The notes under the pieces were generated by a model. That model saw only the letters and a program-made list of their open reading frames with translations. It had not been told where the DNA came from and made no database searches. The translations under genes and the position numbers were made by a program. A stretch of 60,000 nt of DNA from Bolinopsis microptera (taxonomy: Eukaryota > Ctenophora > Tentaculata > Lobata > Bolinopsidae). This document shows, piece by piece, positions 1 to 11,009 of this stretch. Every line of letters begins with the position of its first letter. Within the stretch, counting starts at the first letter, position 1. The stretch lies in NCBI RefSeq assembly GCF_026151205.1, contig NC_087081.1:16673053-16733052 (forward strand), written 5' to 3'.

Positions 1-390
1 TTGGGGACATGTCACGTGTAATGACACCTGCTCAAGTATTGTCAGTTCCAGATAGCTTGTTGAACTCTTTTATTATTTTTCTACATAATTTTATGTATTC
101 ATGATTTTTTAATTGTTCGATGTATACTATTTTTGACAATATAAGATCGTTTGCAATTCAGTTATTATATTTTTGTTTTAATATTAATACAAATATCTTT
201 TTCAAGCATAAGTTTCAAGTACTTTGTGATATTTAAGTTCATTCCTGGGATGTTCAGATAAAACACTGTCGAGTTTAAATTTTATATTAACAATGGTAAA
301 TTACAGGATTTTAATTCATTATAATCCCTTTAGTTGTTAACGAAATTGAAATAAGCACCAAGCAATATACTTAATTAAAACATGTCAAAC
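1..390. other. AT-rich sequence, no gene seen
   Basis: No ORF, RNA gene or repeat was recognised. On the minus strand this lies downstream of the exon at 391-479, so it is probably the next intron of that gene. Confidence 0.4.
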
Positions 391-3119
391 CTCAAGTCCT
401 TTAGCGTAAACATAAAACATCTGATCTGTTTGCATACTTTCTACGATGATCTTCTTCTGAAAGTCTTTTATACAGTTCTCTGAAACAAACATAAGTTGGT
501 TTCTTACCAAGCAAAAAAATTAAAGGAAAAAAAGGTCGCATAGAAGAAGTTGAAAATTTGTTTTATTTATCCATTATTAAAGATAACGTTAACTGGCACA
601 CAAACTAGCACACTTACTGGAACACTAACTGTCACACTAACTGCAACACTAACTGACACACTAACTACCACACTAACTGCCACACTAACTGCCACACTAA
701 CTACCACACTAACTGCCACACTAACTGACACACTAACTACCACACTAACTGCCACACTAACTGCCACACTAACTGCCACACTAACTGCCACACTAACTGC
801 CACACTAACTGCCACACTAACTGCCACACTAACTGCCACACTAACTGCCACACTAACTGCCACACTAACTGCCACACTAACTGCCACACTAACTGCTACA
901 CTAACTGCCACACTAACTATCACACTAACTATCACACTAACTGCCACACTAACTGCCACACTAACTGCCACACTAACTGCCACACTAACTGCCACACTAA
1001 CTGCCACACTAACTGCCACACTAACTGCCACACTGACTACCACACTAACTGCCACACTTACTACCACACTAACTGCCACACTAACTGCTACACTAACTGC
1101 CACACTAACTGCCACACTAACTGCCACAATAACTGCCACACTAACTGCCACACTTACTACCACACTGACTGCCACACTAACTACCACACTAACTGCCACA
1201 CTAACTGCCACACTTACTACCACACTAACTGCCACACTAACTGCTACACTAACTGCCACACTAACTGCAACACTAACTGCCACACTGACTGCCACACTGA
1301 CTGCCACACTAACTGCCACACTAACTGCCACACTAACTATCACACTAACTATCACACTAACTGCCACACTAACTGCCACACTAACTGCCACACTAACTGC
1401 CACACTAACTGCCACACTAACTACCACACTAACTGCCACACTAACTGCCACACTAACTGCCACACTAACTGCCACACTAACTGCCACACTAACTGCCACA
1501 CTAACTGCCACACTAACTGCCACACTAACTATCACACTAACTATCACACTAACTGCCACACTAACTGCCACACTAACTGCCACACTAACTGCCACACTAA
1601 CTGCCACACTGACTACCACACTAACTGCCACACTTACTACCACACTAACTGCCACACTAACTGCTACACTAACTGCCACACTAACTGCCACACTAACTGC
1701 CACACTAACTGCCACACTTACTACCACACTGACTGCCACACTAACTACCACAATAACTGCCACACTAACTGCCACACTTACTACCACACTAACTGCCACA
1801 CTAACTGCTACACTAACTGCCACACTAACTGCCACACTAACTGCCACACTAACTGCCACACTGACTGCCACACTGACTGCCACACTAACTGCCACACTAA
1901 CTGCCACACTAACTATCACACTAACTATCACACTAACTGCCACACTAACTGCCACACTAACTGCCACACTAACTGCCACACTAACTGCCACACTAACTGC
2001 CACACTAACTGCCACACTAACTGCCACACTAACTGCCACACTAACTGCCACACTAACTGCCACACTAACTGCCACACTAACTGCCACACTAACTACCACA
2101 CTAACTGCCACACTAACTGCCACACTAACTGCCACACTAACTGCCACACTAACTGCCACACTAACTGCCACACTAACTGCCACACTAACTGCCACACTAA
2201 CTGCCACACTAACTGCCACACTAACTGCCACACTAACTGCCACACTAACTACCACACTAACTGCCACACTAACTGCCACACTAACTGCCACACTAACTGC
2301 CACACTAACTGCCACACTAACTGCCACACTAACTACCACACTAACTGCCACACTAACTGCCACACTAACTGCCACACTAACTGCCACACTAACTGCCACA
2401 CTAACTGCCACACTAACTGCCACACTAACTGCCACACTAACTGCCACACTAACTGCCACACTAACTGCCACACTAACTGCCACACTAACTGCAACACTAA
2501 CTGCCACACTAACTGCCACACTAACTGCCACACTGACTGCCACACTAACTGCCACACTAACTGCCACACTAACTGCCACACTAACTGACACACTAACTGC
2601 CACACTTACTACCACACTAACTGCCACACTAACTGCCACACTAACTGCCACACTAACTGCCACACTAACTGACACACTAACTGCCACACTAACTGCCACA
2701 CTAACTGCCACACTAACTGCCACACTAACTGCCACACTAACTACCACACTAACTGCCACACTAACTACCACACTAACTGCCACACTAACTGCCACACTAA
2801 CTGCCACACTAACTACCACACTAACTGCCACACTAACTGCCACACTAACTGCCACACTAACTGCCACACTAACTGCCACACTTACCATCTGCCCAGTCAG
2901 TAAGTTGAGCATGGTAGAAGTATCCCTGTCTGACCTCTTCCTCCTTGTCCTCCTCCACTAGCTCCTTATCTCTGTGTCTGATCGTACCATGCTCCAGATC
3001 CAGTAGTTTTGGAGAGTACAGTAGATGGTTCTGAGTGATCATTGTCAGATAGAGAGTGGTATTAATATCAGTAACAATGAAATGAAGCATTACATCATAG
3101 TACGTAGTCAGGGTATTGA
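391..3119 (-). CDS. Two consecutive exons of an unidentified gene
   Basis: Exon A is 2,886-3,119 (acceptor AG at 3,121-3,120, donor gtaagt from 2,885). Exon B is 391-479 (pyrimidine-rich acceptor, weaker donor gtttga from 390). The phases agree: exon A ends one base into a codon and exon B supplies two, making Glu. Exon A encodes a hydrophobic start containing YYDVMLHFIVTD, then a strongly acidic/basic run around ELVEEDKEEEVRQGY and FYHAQLTDWAD. Exon B continues with NCIKDFQKKIIVESMQTDQ and FYVYAKGLE. I recognise no domain and offer no function. The two exons enclose a 2.4-kb intron that is nearly all a 12-bp minisatellite starting at the donor. Upstream exons must lie above 3,120 and downstream ones below 391; neither could be set reliably. 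The exon model rests on splice signals, phase match and open frame only. Confidence 0.55.
589..2885 (-). repeat. 12-bp minisatellite filling an intron from its 5' splice site
   Basis: About 190 tandem copies of GTTAGTGTGGCA (minus strand). The first unit is the genuine donor itself, gtaagtgtggca, directly after the exon ending at 2,886. Variants (GTTAGTGTGGTA, GTTAGTGTGATA, GTAAGTGTGGCA, GTCAGTGTGGCA) are scattered. Paired GTTAGTGTGATA units recur near 917, 1,337, 1,529 and 1,912, at spacings that are multiples of 12, which suggests duplication of larger blocks. A period of 12 keeps both strands open in some frames, giving spurious repetitive ORFs. Confidence 0.95.
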
Positions 3120-3839
3120 CTGTTAATTTGGAACAATCAAATATTAGTGTTTTATTTCCTAGAAGCCTTGTCCTTCACCAATATTTCACGGTTGTGACTG
3201 AATCAGTGAGGTCGGTGAGAGTGACACAAGTCGTAATCAATTTACTGAAAGCTGTATATCCGGAGAAAACTTTCATGGAAATGGAATCAAATCTTTTTAA
3301 ATGTCCTACATTTTAGGACAATTTCAAATATACAAACTCAAATGTATATATACTTCACATTGAAACATTACAATACCTCATTGCTTAAGCCAAAAGTTCG
3401 TTCTTTTGAAGCTCCGATGCCCATATCATTCTATAAAAAGTAAAATAAGTAAAGTAAATGTTAGTGTATTATTAAAAATCCCAATAGATTTTCAGTTCCT
3501 TGCATGTAACCAACATGAGAGGCAAGCAATAATTCTTTTGCTGACCAGAAAAAAGAATTTGTTAGTGATTTTTTTCCATTTCACAATTTTGAAAAAATGT
3601 TAAGTGAGAAAAGACATTTTTATTATTTATCACCAATTCAATACACAACAAATAAATATATATCCGAATAAACTTGATTTAGAAGTAAATGATACAAGTA
3701 TGCTAGTGTGGGTCTGACCGCCACTCACAAAGGTTACGAATGGTCGTTTTTGCAGAAAAACGATAATTTTGGAGAACGAGGTAGATGGGCCTGAATATAT
3801 GTCGTCAGTGCTTATTTACTTCTGTCCGTTACCATTGCA
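3120..3839. other. Probable intron, nothing firm
   Basis: AT-rich. On the minus strand there are exon-like open stretches near 3,175-3,305 and 3,386-3,440 beside AG/GT signals, but their phases do not join the exon at 2,886-3,119, so neither is called. Confidence 0.3.
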
Positions 3840-4117
3840 AGATTCTTTTATTAATATTATTTGTTCATGTCTCATTTCCATCCAAGATAAGAAGATATGA
3901 TTGATGCGCATAAAGCTGTCTCAAAGCATAGTGCCTGTTCATGTTGCACTGACCCCACTTCTTAAACGAATAAGAAATACTTAACGTGTTTGTTTAAACT
4001 GAAGAAGATGGCTCACTGACCAGCACTGTCCTTGTAGTGACACGTGATGCCCATATAAGGAGTTGTCCTTGAGTTCAGCTTCAGCAGCTCCCGAGGTGTA
4101 ATCTTCCTTTATTTTGT

Positions 4118-4215
4118 TAGCACAAGCACGTCACAAGCACACCACAAGCACACCACAAGCACACCAGCACACAAGCACGTCACAAGCACACAAGCACACA
4201 AGCACAAGTAAGCAT
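4118..4215 (+). repeat. CACAAGCAC simple repeat
   Basis: Irregular tandem copies of (gt)cacaagcac and cacaccacaag. The same place in the right-hand duplicate (15,283-15,320) has only a few units, so the array has changed length since the duplication. Confidence 0.8.
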
Positions 4216-4867
4216 GTCCAAATACTACCAGATCCAACAATGAGTTTGCTCCTAACCTAGCTCTGTTGGCACCGTGTACGTTAGATAATAATATAAGTCA
4301 GATTAGTCGGTCACAGAGTCCTGGGTCAAAATTATTGATAATCAACTAATTTCTTTATCTATTATTAAGCTCAGCATCTGTCATGACACGTTTATCTCTC
4401 GGACAGGTCGGGCATGATCGTTCTTATTCCTTTTAGGGAATTAACCATCTTTTGTTAAAAATAATCTTAAGTTAAACAAAGCCACATTCTTTAGTTTTGA
4501 TTGTCAAGTTGCAGCCAAGCAAATATATTTCTTCTATTCAACCTTTTCAATTTGATTGTCGTTACAGTCTCAGTAGGTCTTGACTATTTACTCATTTTGT
4601 ACTACCCCACTGAGACACTAAAAACGAGTATGCAATTTGTTTAAATATACAATCAAATAATAAATATTGGTGTATATAACACCACTTTTGACCTATTTGA
4701 CCTATTTGACCTATTTGACGGCCACTTATTTTTTTTCATAATCGCACTGGTTTTTATTTTATGGGAGTGCGATTACAAAACTAAGAAATAAGAACTTTTC
4801 CCAAATTTGGACCAACAACTCAACAAAGTGGTGTCAAAAAGTCAAAATCGATTTATTTTTAGGTAAC

Positions 4868-6323
4868 ATGGGCAACAACGAATCATCCAAGTTATCTGTG
4901 ACCGCAATCCCTGATTCCTATATTGCAATCTCAATATGTTTCAACTCAAAGATAAGAGTCATGAATGTGACTCCGGAGGTGAGAGAAATGCTTGTTATAC
5001 TTGATCAGGAAATAGAGGCTAAATATGGATCCACTCGAGGACGTCTCATAGATTACTATGGTACTGTAAAGATGCATGTTGGGGATAAGTTTACTTTTGT
5101 TCCTCGGAAGGGTAAAAAAAGAGCTACTCTCGGAAAGTTTTTTGCCATACGTGTCCTAGAGGAAATGTACAATCTATGCTATAACCTGATTACAAGTAGT
5201 GATTTAGCAATGTATTCTGACAAATCTACTTGGTTCTTTGCAAAGGAGGCAATATCTGATGAAAACAGAGGTAAATCTAGAGTTTGCTGTATTGCTCCTG
5301 GTGGTGGACTGCGAGGCAACAAACTTGTCCTTCTACATCATGATGAGCATATAAAACAAGCAGTTATGCTAGCTCTTGAAGATGCTTGGGCCAAAGGTGT
5401 ATCAGGAACTAAGGACGTTCAGTCTTCAGGCGAAATCCTGCATGAGATTACTTTGAAAGGCACCTGGGGTTCGACTAATGAGGACAGAATAAATACTCGT
5501 AAAGCAGTTTGCAGTATAGTGGGAAGGATGGGTGAGGTAAACTGGAGACTTATCACTTCAACTAATCTGAAAGACACTGCAGACTGCTTCTTCTTCATAT
5601 ACGATCCAACTTTTACTGCTCATCCAAATGATTTCTGTATGCTGTCCCTGGCTAAAACGGACAGGTTGAGGTTAATTAACTGCAACCACCTTCTTGAGCC
5701 TTTGGAGACGGCTATTACTGCTGCTGGTCTTTCTATCCAAGAAAAGCTGGATTATTACGGTAGCCATGAGATAAAAATACATGGAACTCCTTGGTGTTCC
5801 TCGGATAGTGAAGCCATTGTTGCACGAAGAAGTATTTCAAGGATTATGGAAGTTTTTGGGAAAGGTGGATACACTCCTCTATACGCAATTGACATGTACC
5901 GTAGCTTGATTGACAAAGCCTATTCTCTTTCGGAAAGATCCTTTCCCAATGAACTGTAAATATGCTTGCTTGTCATTGACCTACTTGAATACGCTTCGGT
6001 TACTTGATTTCCCCATCGATGTTGGTGTCCCATTGAGGGATTGTATCTACCAGTTCTATCCGTTTGGTGTTCAAAAGGAGGTAAATTTACCAGACTCGAA
6101 CCTAGAAATAAACGTTGAGGGAAAGCCCTGGATTACTAATACTTTTTCCAAGGGTGCTAACTGCTTTCACATGAGAGCTGTATTGGGCAAAATGATGGCG
6201 GTTGCGGCCCAACATGGCTGGTATGTATCCATTTCAGGAGATATTTCGGCAAAAATTTTTGGCGAAAACCAAGATAGACATCCGATAGATGTTCATAGCA
6301 TCTATTTTATGAAAATGTATTGA
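4868..6323 (+). pseudogene. Frameshifted copy of the four-repeat protein gene
   Basis: Starts MGNNESSK and follows the protein at 17,686-19,140 closely residue by residue. Near 5,920 it lacks two bases (one CT of a CTCT in the right copy). The frame then ends at 5,959 and the C-terminal repeat continues in another frame from about 5,930 to 6,323. Other differences are substitutions and one in-frame codon loss (a serine in the GSGG stretch). The initiator context matches the right copy, including a TTTTTAG acceptor-like sequence just before the ATG. Either the 2-bp deletion inactivated it or it makes a product truncated after the third repeat. A sequencing error at this site is possible. Confidence 0.8.
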
Positions 6324-7014
6324 GATTTCAATTGTAGCTTTAAATATGTTTCAAGGGCCAACAGTCAGCCCACTCAGTTGATGGTAGAACCGTGGGTCTT
6401 TGTAGGATGTTGTAACAGGGACTCCACTTCTTTTTTTTCTTGCTAACTAAATTGCATAGGAACACTTGAGGACACTGCTTTCTTCACTCTCTTAGTCACA
6501 CCAAAATATGGCTGGTAAGGTATGATGCCAGAAGCCTATACACCCAACCTCTAACGGAAAAAGCTGAGCTTTCCACCATAAAGCCCAGGAATAAGCTCTT
6601 TGTTATAACGCGCTTGTTCCTACTTGGTTACTCTCATTGCCAACCATCAACTCTACTTAAATCACAATCTTTCCTGTGTCCGACCAGACTATAATATCGG
6701 GTCTCTCCGTCGATGTGTTGGGGGAACTGTGCTGGGAACTAGCTTCGTCCCAGACCATCTGTCAATCATGCTCCATGTCAAAAGGGCTCTCTCTTCACCT
6801 AAAAGTTTTGTTTTTGATAACTACTGCTTGAAGGACTACTATCATGTATCAACAAAAATATGGTTCACCATATATATTATTATTTATATTTTCCGTTTTA
6901 TCATTTTCATTTTATCTTTTAAAGCATTTTTTGTAAACCTACGTACAATACTAAAATTTGTATTAAAATTTATTTAATGTACCTAGTTGTAGCTTGAGAT
7001 TCTGTAACGTTTGT

Positions 7015-7177
7015 AAGGGGTCGTTCAAATGTTATCACTTAGGGGGAGAGAGTGTTTTATGATTACGCTAGTATAATTTTAACACAATAGCTATGTGAAA
7101 AAAGGGTAAAGGAGGGGAGAGGGTTAATAACTGACCCAAATGTGATTACCTGATATAATGTGAGAATCCCCCTTTGA
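7015..7177 (+). mobile_element. MITE of the AAGGGGTCGTTCA family, copy 1
   Basis: Begins AAGGGGTCGTTCAAATG and ends with the imperfect inverse near 7,165-7,177. Related copies lie at 19,879-20,046 (the orthologous place in the right duplicate, so inserted before the duplication) and 54,604-54,772. Internal text GATTACGCTAGTATAATTTT is shared. No coding capacity. Confidence 0.65.
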
Positions 7178-7309
7178 CTTACATTTTTATTTTATCAAGT
7201 ATTTTCTTTTTACCGATTTGAATGTCCTGCACAGCATATTGAAGCTTCTTCAAATTATTTTTATTGTTATTGTATTGCTGTGTAAATTGAATTATAATTT
7301 TAATTCTAA

Positions 7310-7854
7310 TTTTCAAGACTTTTGGAGGATAATTGCTACAATATTAGTAAAGCCACCTCGAGGTAAATGGTGTCATGTGGTAGCAGTCAACATGAAATTG
7401 TGAAAATGGAATAAAACAAGGACTGACTGTTAGTGAACTAGACACGTGAATAATCTCCAAAAGAAGAGCAGTTAGGAAAACGTTCTATAAGTAACTTAAA
7501 CAAATGAAAAAGAATAAAACAGATGAGGTCCAAAATGAAGACATGAAAGATGCTTTAAAAAAGAGTACCTCTAAGGATGACACAGCGCCGTGCAACTCGC
7601 TGCAGAACACCAATTCACTGGTTGTTCACAATTTAACAATTTAAGAACATTTGTGGTACTGCAATCCAACATAAAAAAGCAATACAGACTTCATATAAAA
7701 TACCACATACCTTAGGGCCAATAAATTTGCTTCAAAATAAATTTGGTTACCATAATTTTGGTCACCATAATTTTAGTCACAAATTTCGCAAATCTTTAGT
7801 CTGCAACAATTTTTGTCACAATTTTCGACTTTTTGAGACCATTTTCCATTCCAT
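7310..7854. other. No gene seen
   Basis: AT-rich sequence after the duplicated segment. Around 7,735-7,830 a loose repetition of ttttggtcac/ttttagtcac leads into the inverted-repeat element at 7,855. Confidence 0.3.
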
Positions 7855-8386
7855 TTACCTTAAGAACGACAAACTTAGTCTACCCCGTTTGAGCATTACA
7901 GATTAAGCCGCAATGCATTACTCAGGAATTTAAATAACATCAGATCCAGAGTTTGTGACACTGTATCACTAAGTTCTTCAGTACACTGTCAGTTTCTTTT
8001 TCACCTTTTTCGACTTTACCATTTTTGTCGGTACGACTTAGTTTATGTCGATATGATCCTTCAGCCATTTCAACAGAGCATGGATTGGGATGGATCAGAT
8101 TAAAAATATAATGTCCAAGAGGAGCTCTAACCTTTTAAGTGCAATAAGAATTTGGTACGGTTTAGTGCAGTAGGAACGGTGATGTCATTATATTAATTAT
8201 AAAGCCCTATAAACAATGTAAGCTTAACAATATTCAATATTCATGTCATATATGCTCTACTGAAATTTTGGTCTCCTATAAAATAAGTCGCCGAAAAATT
8301 TTGTCTCATGAAATTTGGTTTACAACAATTTAAGTCAAAAGTTTGACTAAATTTATGGTAGACTAAATTTGTCGTTCTTAAGGTAA
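7855..8386. mobile_element. Inverted-repeat element (MITE-like), 532 bp
   Basis: Terminal inverted repeats of about 30 bp: 7,855-7,884 (TTACCTTAAGAACGACAAAC then TTAGTCTACC) and its complement with one or two mismatches at 8,357-8,386. No transposase frame inside. Target duplication is not clear. Confidence 0.65.
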
Positions 8387-8656
8387 GTCAGAATAATACA
8401 GAATAACAAATACAAACGCCTTACATGAACATTACGAAATTGTAACATAATACAAAAACCTGTAGAGTGGCTGCTTAAAAAAAAGGTAACCTCATGATCA
8501 GAACAATGATTATATAGGGTCTAATATTATTTCAAACTTGCCCTCAAATGTGTGAACTGGGGACTGTCCGTGAATGGAAAAAAAGTGAAATGGTTCTAGA
8601 ATGTGTGATGATTCAGGAAATGGATTGAAAAATAGATACCCCTAAAAATAGTGCCC

Positions 8657-8735
8657 CAGGAGATATCCCAGCTTCCCAAGGACAAAAGGAAATCGCGGCA
8701 TGTACGGAATCGCGATTTTTCCCATTATTTGCGAC
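8657..8735 (+). repeat. Repeat inverted with respect to 14,684-14,750
   Basis: Contains CAGCTTCCCAAGGACAAAAG, AAATCGCGG and AATCGCGATTTTT. The complement of 14,684-14,750 has the same blocks in the same order. The pair brackets the LINE, possibly by chance insertion of a dispersed repeat. Confidence 0.5.
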
Positions 8736-9059
8736 AAATTTTTACTATATAACAAATAATTTGAGGTATGAGATATGATAGACGAGCGTAAGTGTTGACG
8801 TGCAAAGGACTGCTGTGAGTGTACTTGAAGATTACTCATCCTCCTCCTTCTCATCAAAACTATTCTCATCAAAACTACTATCTGGACTGAAGGTATTGCG
8901 TTTACAGTGTTTATTGTGCTTCTGAACATTGAACTCTTGATAATATAACTATGTCAAATAATCAGAGCTCAGACATTAGTCTCCACTCTTGTGAGCGCCC
9001 TTTAGAACATTTGAACTTTTCATTCCAGTCTGAAAAATCAGAGAACTGTATAGTAACAA

Positions 9060-10850
9060 TTGTCTGTCAACAGTAACAATTGTCTGTCAAAAGACATCAA
9101 GATTGACTTTTTAGAAAAAAAGTTGTCTTTATTGAATGAAATTATCAGAACTAGTGATCTCATTGCTCAGTACAATGATAGTCTCATATCAGATCAAACT
9201 CAAATACAAGAACAGAGTTTTAAGTGTGAAAATTTGCTGCCAAACTTATCAGAGGAGATTGAATGTGAGATCATAACCATTACCCCTCAGTCACACGTTG
9301 TTATCAATCAAGTAGAAGCGTTTGATGTAGATGACATTGTTGTGGAAGATGTTGTATCGGACAGTTTGTTTGTTGACAACGATGTCGTGGACAAGGTTGT
9401 TCCACAGGAGGTTGTTGGAAACGAGATTGTTATCAGTGAGATTGTTGTTAACGAGGTTATGGCAGACGAGGATGATGTGTCTGATCTCCCTGTATCTACT
9501 GCTACTGGTGAATCACGGATCAACACCCCTAAGCCCAGAGACAAATATCCAAACTTGGTCCCTGCCCCTGTCTACGATCCTATAACACCGGGGCCAATGA
9601 ATATATCTGTAATTTGTTTCCCATCACCAGTGAAACCAGTTACCCTACTAGATGATGGTCCATTCTCTAAATTTTCACTTGATCTATTAATGGAAGAACT
9701 TGAGTTCAGTCACGGTTTTAAAAACAGGAAATCGGTTTATTTTGGTGACTTTCCCTATGAGTATTCAGGTGCAACACATGACCCAAAAAGTGTACACAAT
9801 GATTCCTACCTTGCTAAACTCAGCTCCTACATTAATGTGATATTACCCAATTTCAGACACAATAGTATTCTCGTCAATCTATATGAAACTGGAGCAGAGT
9901 TCATGCCAGCTCATAGTGATTCTGAATCATGTATTGTAGAACACTCTGATATTGTAACCATTTCACTTGGTGCGACGAGAACACTGCAAATTAGATCAAA
10001 CGGCAGCAATGAAGTTGTGGGCTCTGTGCAGCTTCAGCATGGAGATGTCTTCATCATGTCCAAATTGTCTCAGGCTGACTTTCAACATGAGATACTGCCA
10101 GACGAAATGTGTGATGAACCCCGGATCAGCATCACCCTAAGACTGATGAAGCCCCCTAGGATCACTCAGTCAACTGAGTTTGGTCTGCGTTCACCGCCCC
10201 CACCCATCCCTCATTCAGGACACAAACTGACAGACTCTTCTTCACCTGCACTCTCAGTTTGCAAACAGTCAGCTAAAGCTTCACAAAAGTCTGTCCTATT
10301 CATAAGCAGCTCTATGTTCAGGTTTCTTGATGCGGACAAGTTATCATCGTCCACTGTTAGTGCTAGTAAACTGTTTTATCCTGGGGCTGATGCCAAAGTA
10401 ATGTTAAATAAACTAAAAACTGACCTACACTCTGTTCCATCCCCATCTATTATTTATATTATGACAGGAACTAATAATGTGAACACAGTCTATTTTGGCT
10501 CAAAGTCACTGAAGGATGCAGCGGGTGACTTTAGTAATCTCTTAAATTATCTCAAGTCAGTGTATCCGAATGCAACAATTAATGTTCTCAATATTCTTCC
10601 CAGGAGTACAAAAGGCCGCAATGATGTTGTGGCAGAGCTGAATAAGGTTATTAAGGATATGTGTAGCAAAGATTCTTGTTTTAATTACATTAGCACCCAT
10701 AATTTATTTAACTATAATAGAAGTGGATTCAGGAAAGAATTTTATTTTGCCAGACCATCTGCAAAAATATCTGATAACTGTCACCTCAATACAAGCGGTG
10801 TTATTCGACTTGCTAAATTTCTGAAGTATTGGGCCCATAAGCAAGTTTGA
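9060..10850 (+). CDS. LINE ORF1: AlkB-like dioxygenase fused to SGNH hydrolase
   Basis: Open for 596 codons but begins at TTG; the first in-frame ATG is codon 134 (9,459), so the true N-terminus is probably lost to the frameshift at 9,052-9,091. Residues about 80-150 are acidic and valine-rich. Residues about 195-365 look like an AlkB-family 2-oxoglutarate/Fe(II) dioxygenase: RKSVYFGDFPYEYSG, then the iron triad His285-x-Asp287 (PAHSDSE) and His343 (FQHE), and Arg355 in RISITLR for 2-oxoglutarate. Residues about 410-596 look like an SGNH hydrolase: Ser in ISSSMF (416-418), GTNN (470-473), and the C-terminal Asp572-x-x-His575 in DNCHLN. SGNH/esterase domains are known in ORF1 of some CR1 elements; the dioxygenase is the unusual part. 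All catalytic residues named are present. Whether the enzymes act on nucleic acid or lipid is not shown by the sequence. Confidence 0.8.
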   Translation: MSVNSNNCLSKDIKIDFLEKKLSLLNEIIRTSDLIAQYNDSLISDQTQIQEQSFKCENLLPNLSEEIECEIITITPQSHVVINQVEAFDVDDIVVEDVVSDSLFVDNDVVDKVVPQEVVGNEIVISEIVVNEVMADEDDVSDLPVSTATGESRINTPKPRDKYPNLVPAPVYDPITPGPMNISVICFPSPVKPVTLLDDGPFSKFSLDLLMEELEFSHGFKNRKSVYFGDFPYEYSGATHDPKSVHNDSYLAKLSSYINVILPNFRHNSILVNLYETGAEFMPAHSDSESCIVEHSDIVTISLGATRTLQIRSNGSNEVVGSVQLQHGDVFIMSKLSQADFQHEILPDEMCDEPRISITLRLMKPPRITQSTEFGLRSPPPPIPHSGHKLTDSSSPALSVCKQSAKASQKSVLFISSSMFRFLDADKLSSSTVSASKLFYPGADAKVMLNKLKTDLHSVPSPSIIYIMTGTNNVNTVYFGSKSLKDAAGDFSNLLNYLKSVYPNATINVLNILPRSTKGRNDVVAELNKVIKDMCSKDSCFNYISTHNLFNYNRSGFRKEFYFARPSAKISDNCHLNTSGVIRLAKFLKYWAHKQV

Positions 10851-11009
10851 ATTTTCAGAAAGATTGTTAACATTTATTTCATCTAGATAAGGGATAATTA
10901 CACATTGTTCCTCATGTTTATTGAAGTTTTAGAAAGTTTTGTTATTATCTCATACAAATTTGCCAGTTCTGCAATTTATCTTATTCTGACAAGTTTATAG
11001 CAGCATAAA

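Larger units (their letters stand above)
3840..7310 (+). repeat. Segmental duplication, left copy
   Basis: This segment is repeated in the same orientation at 15,031-20,370. Shared landmarks in order: the stretch around 3,985-4,080 (matching 15,145-15,240), the CACAAGCAC simple repeat, the block around 4,300-4,440, the short palindrome of AATCGCACT and AGTGCGATT at 4,739-4,774, the four-repeat protein gene, its downstream region to 6,990 and a MITE at 7,015-7,177. The left copy lacks insertions found in the right copy (1.4 kb after the palindrome, 115 bp near 20,185, and a block with CRE repeats), so it supplies the empty sites for them. Confidence 0.9.

Noticed and set aside
550-2961. 803- and 781-codon open frames on both strands with TLTATLTA- and VAVSVAVS-type repeats
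   Set aside because: They are the 12-bp minisatellite read in frame; a period divisible by three keeps any stop-free frame open. The splice model puts the array in an intron.
3175-3440. Extra upstream exons of the first minus-strand gene
   Set aside because: Two open stretches beside splice-like signals do not match the phase of the exon at 2,886-3,119.
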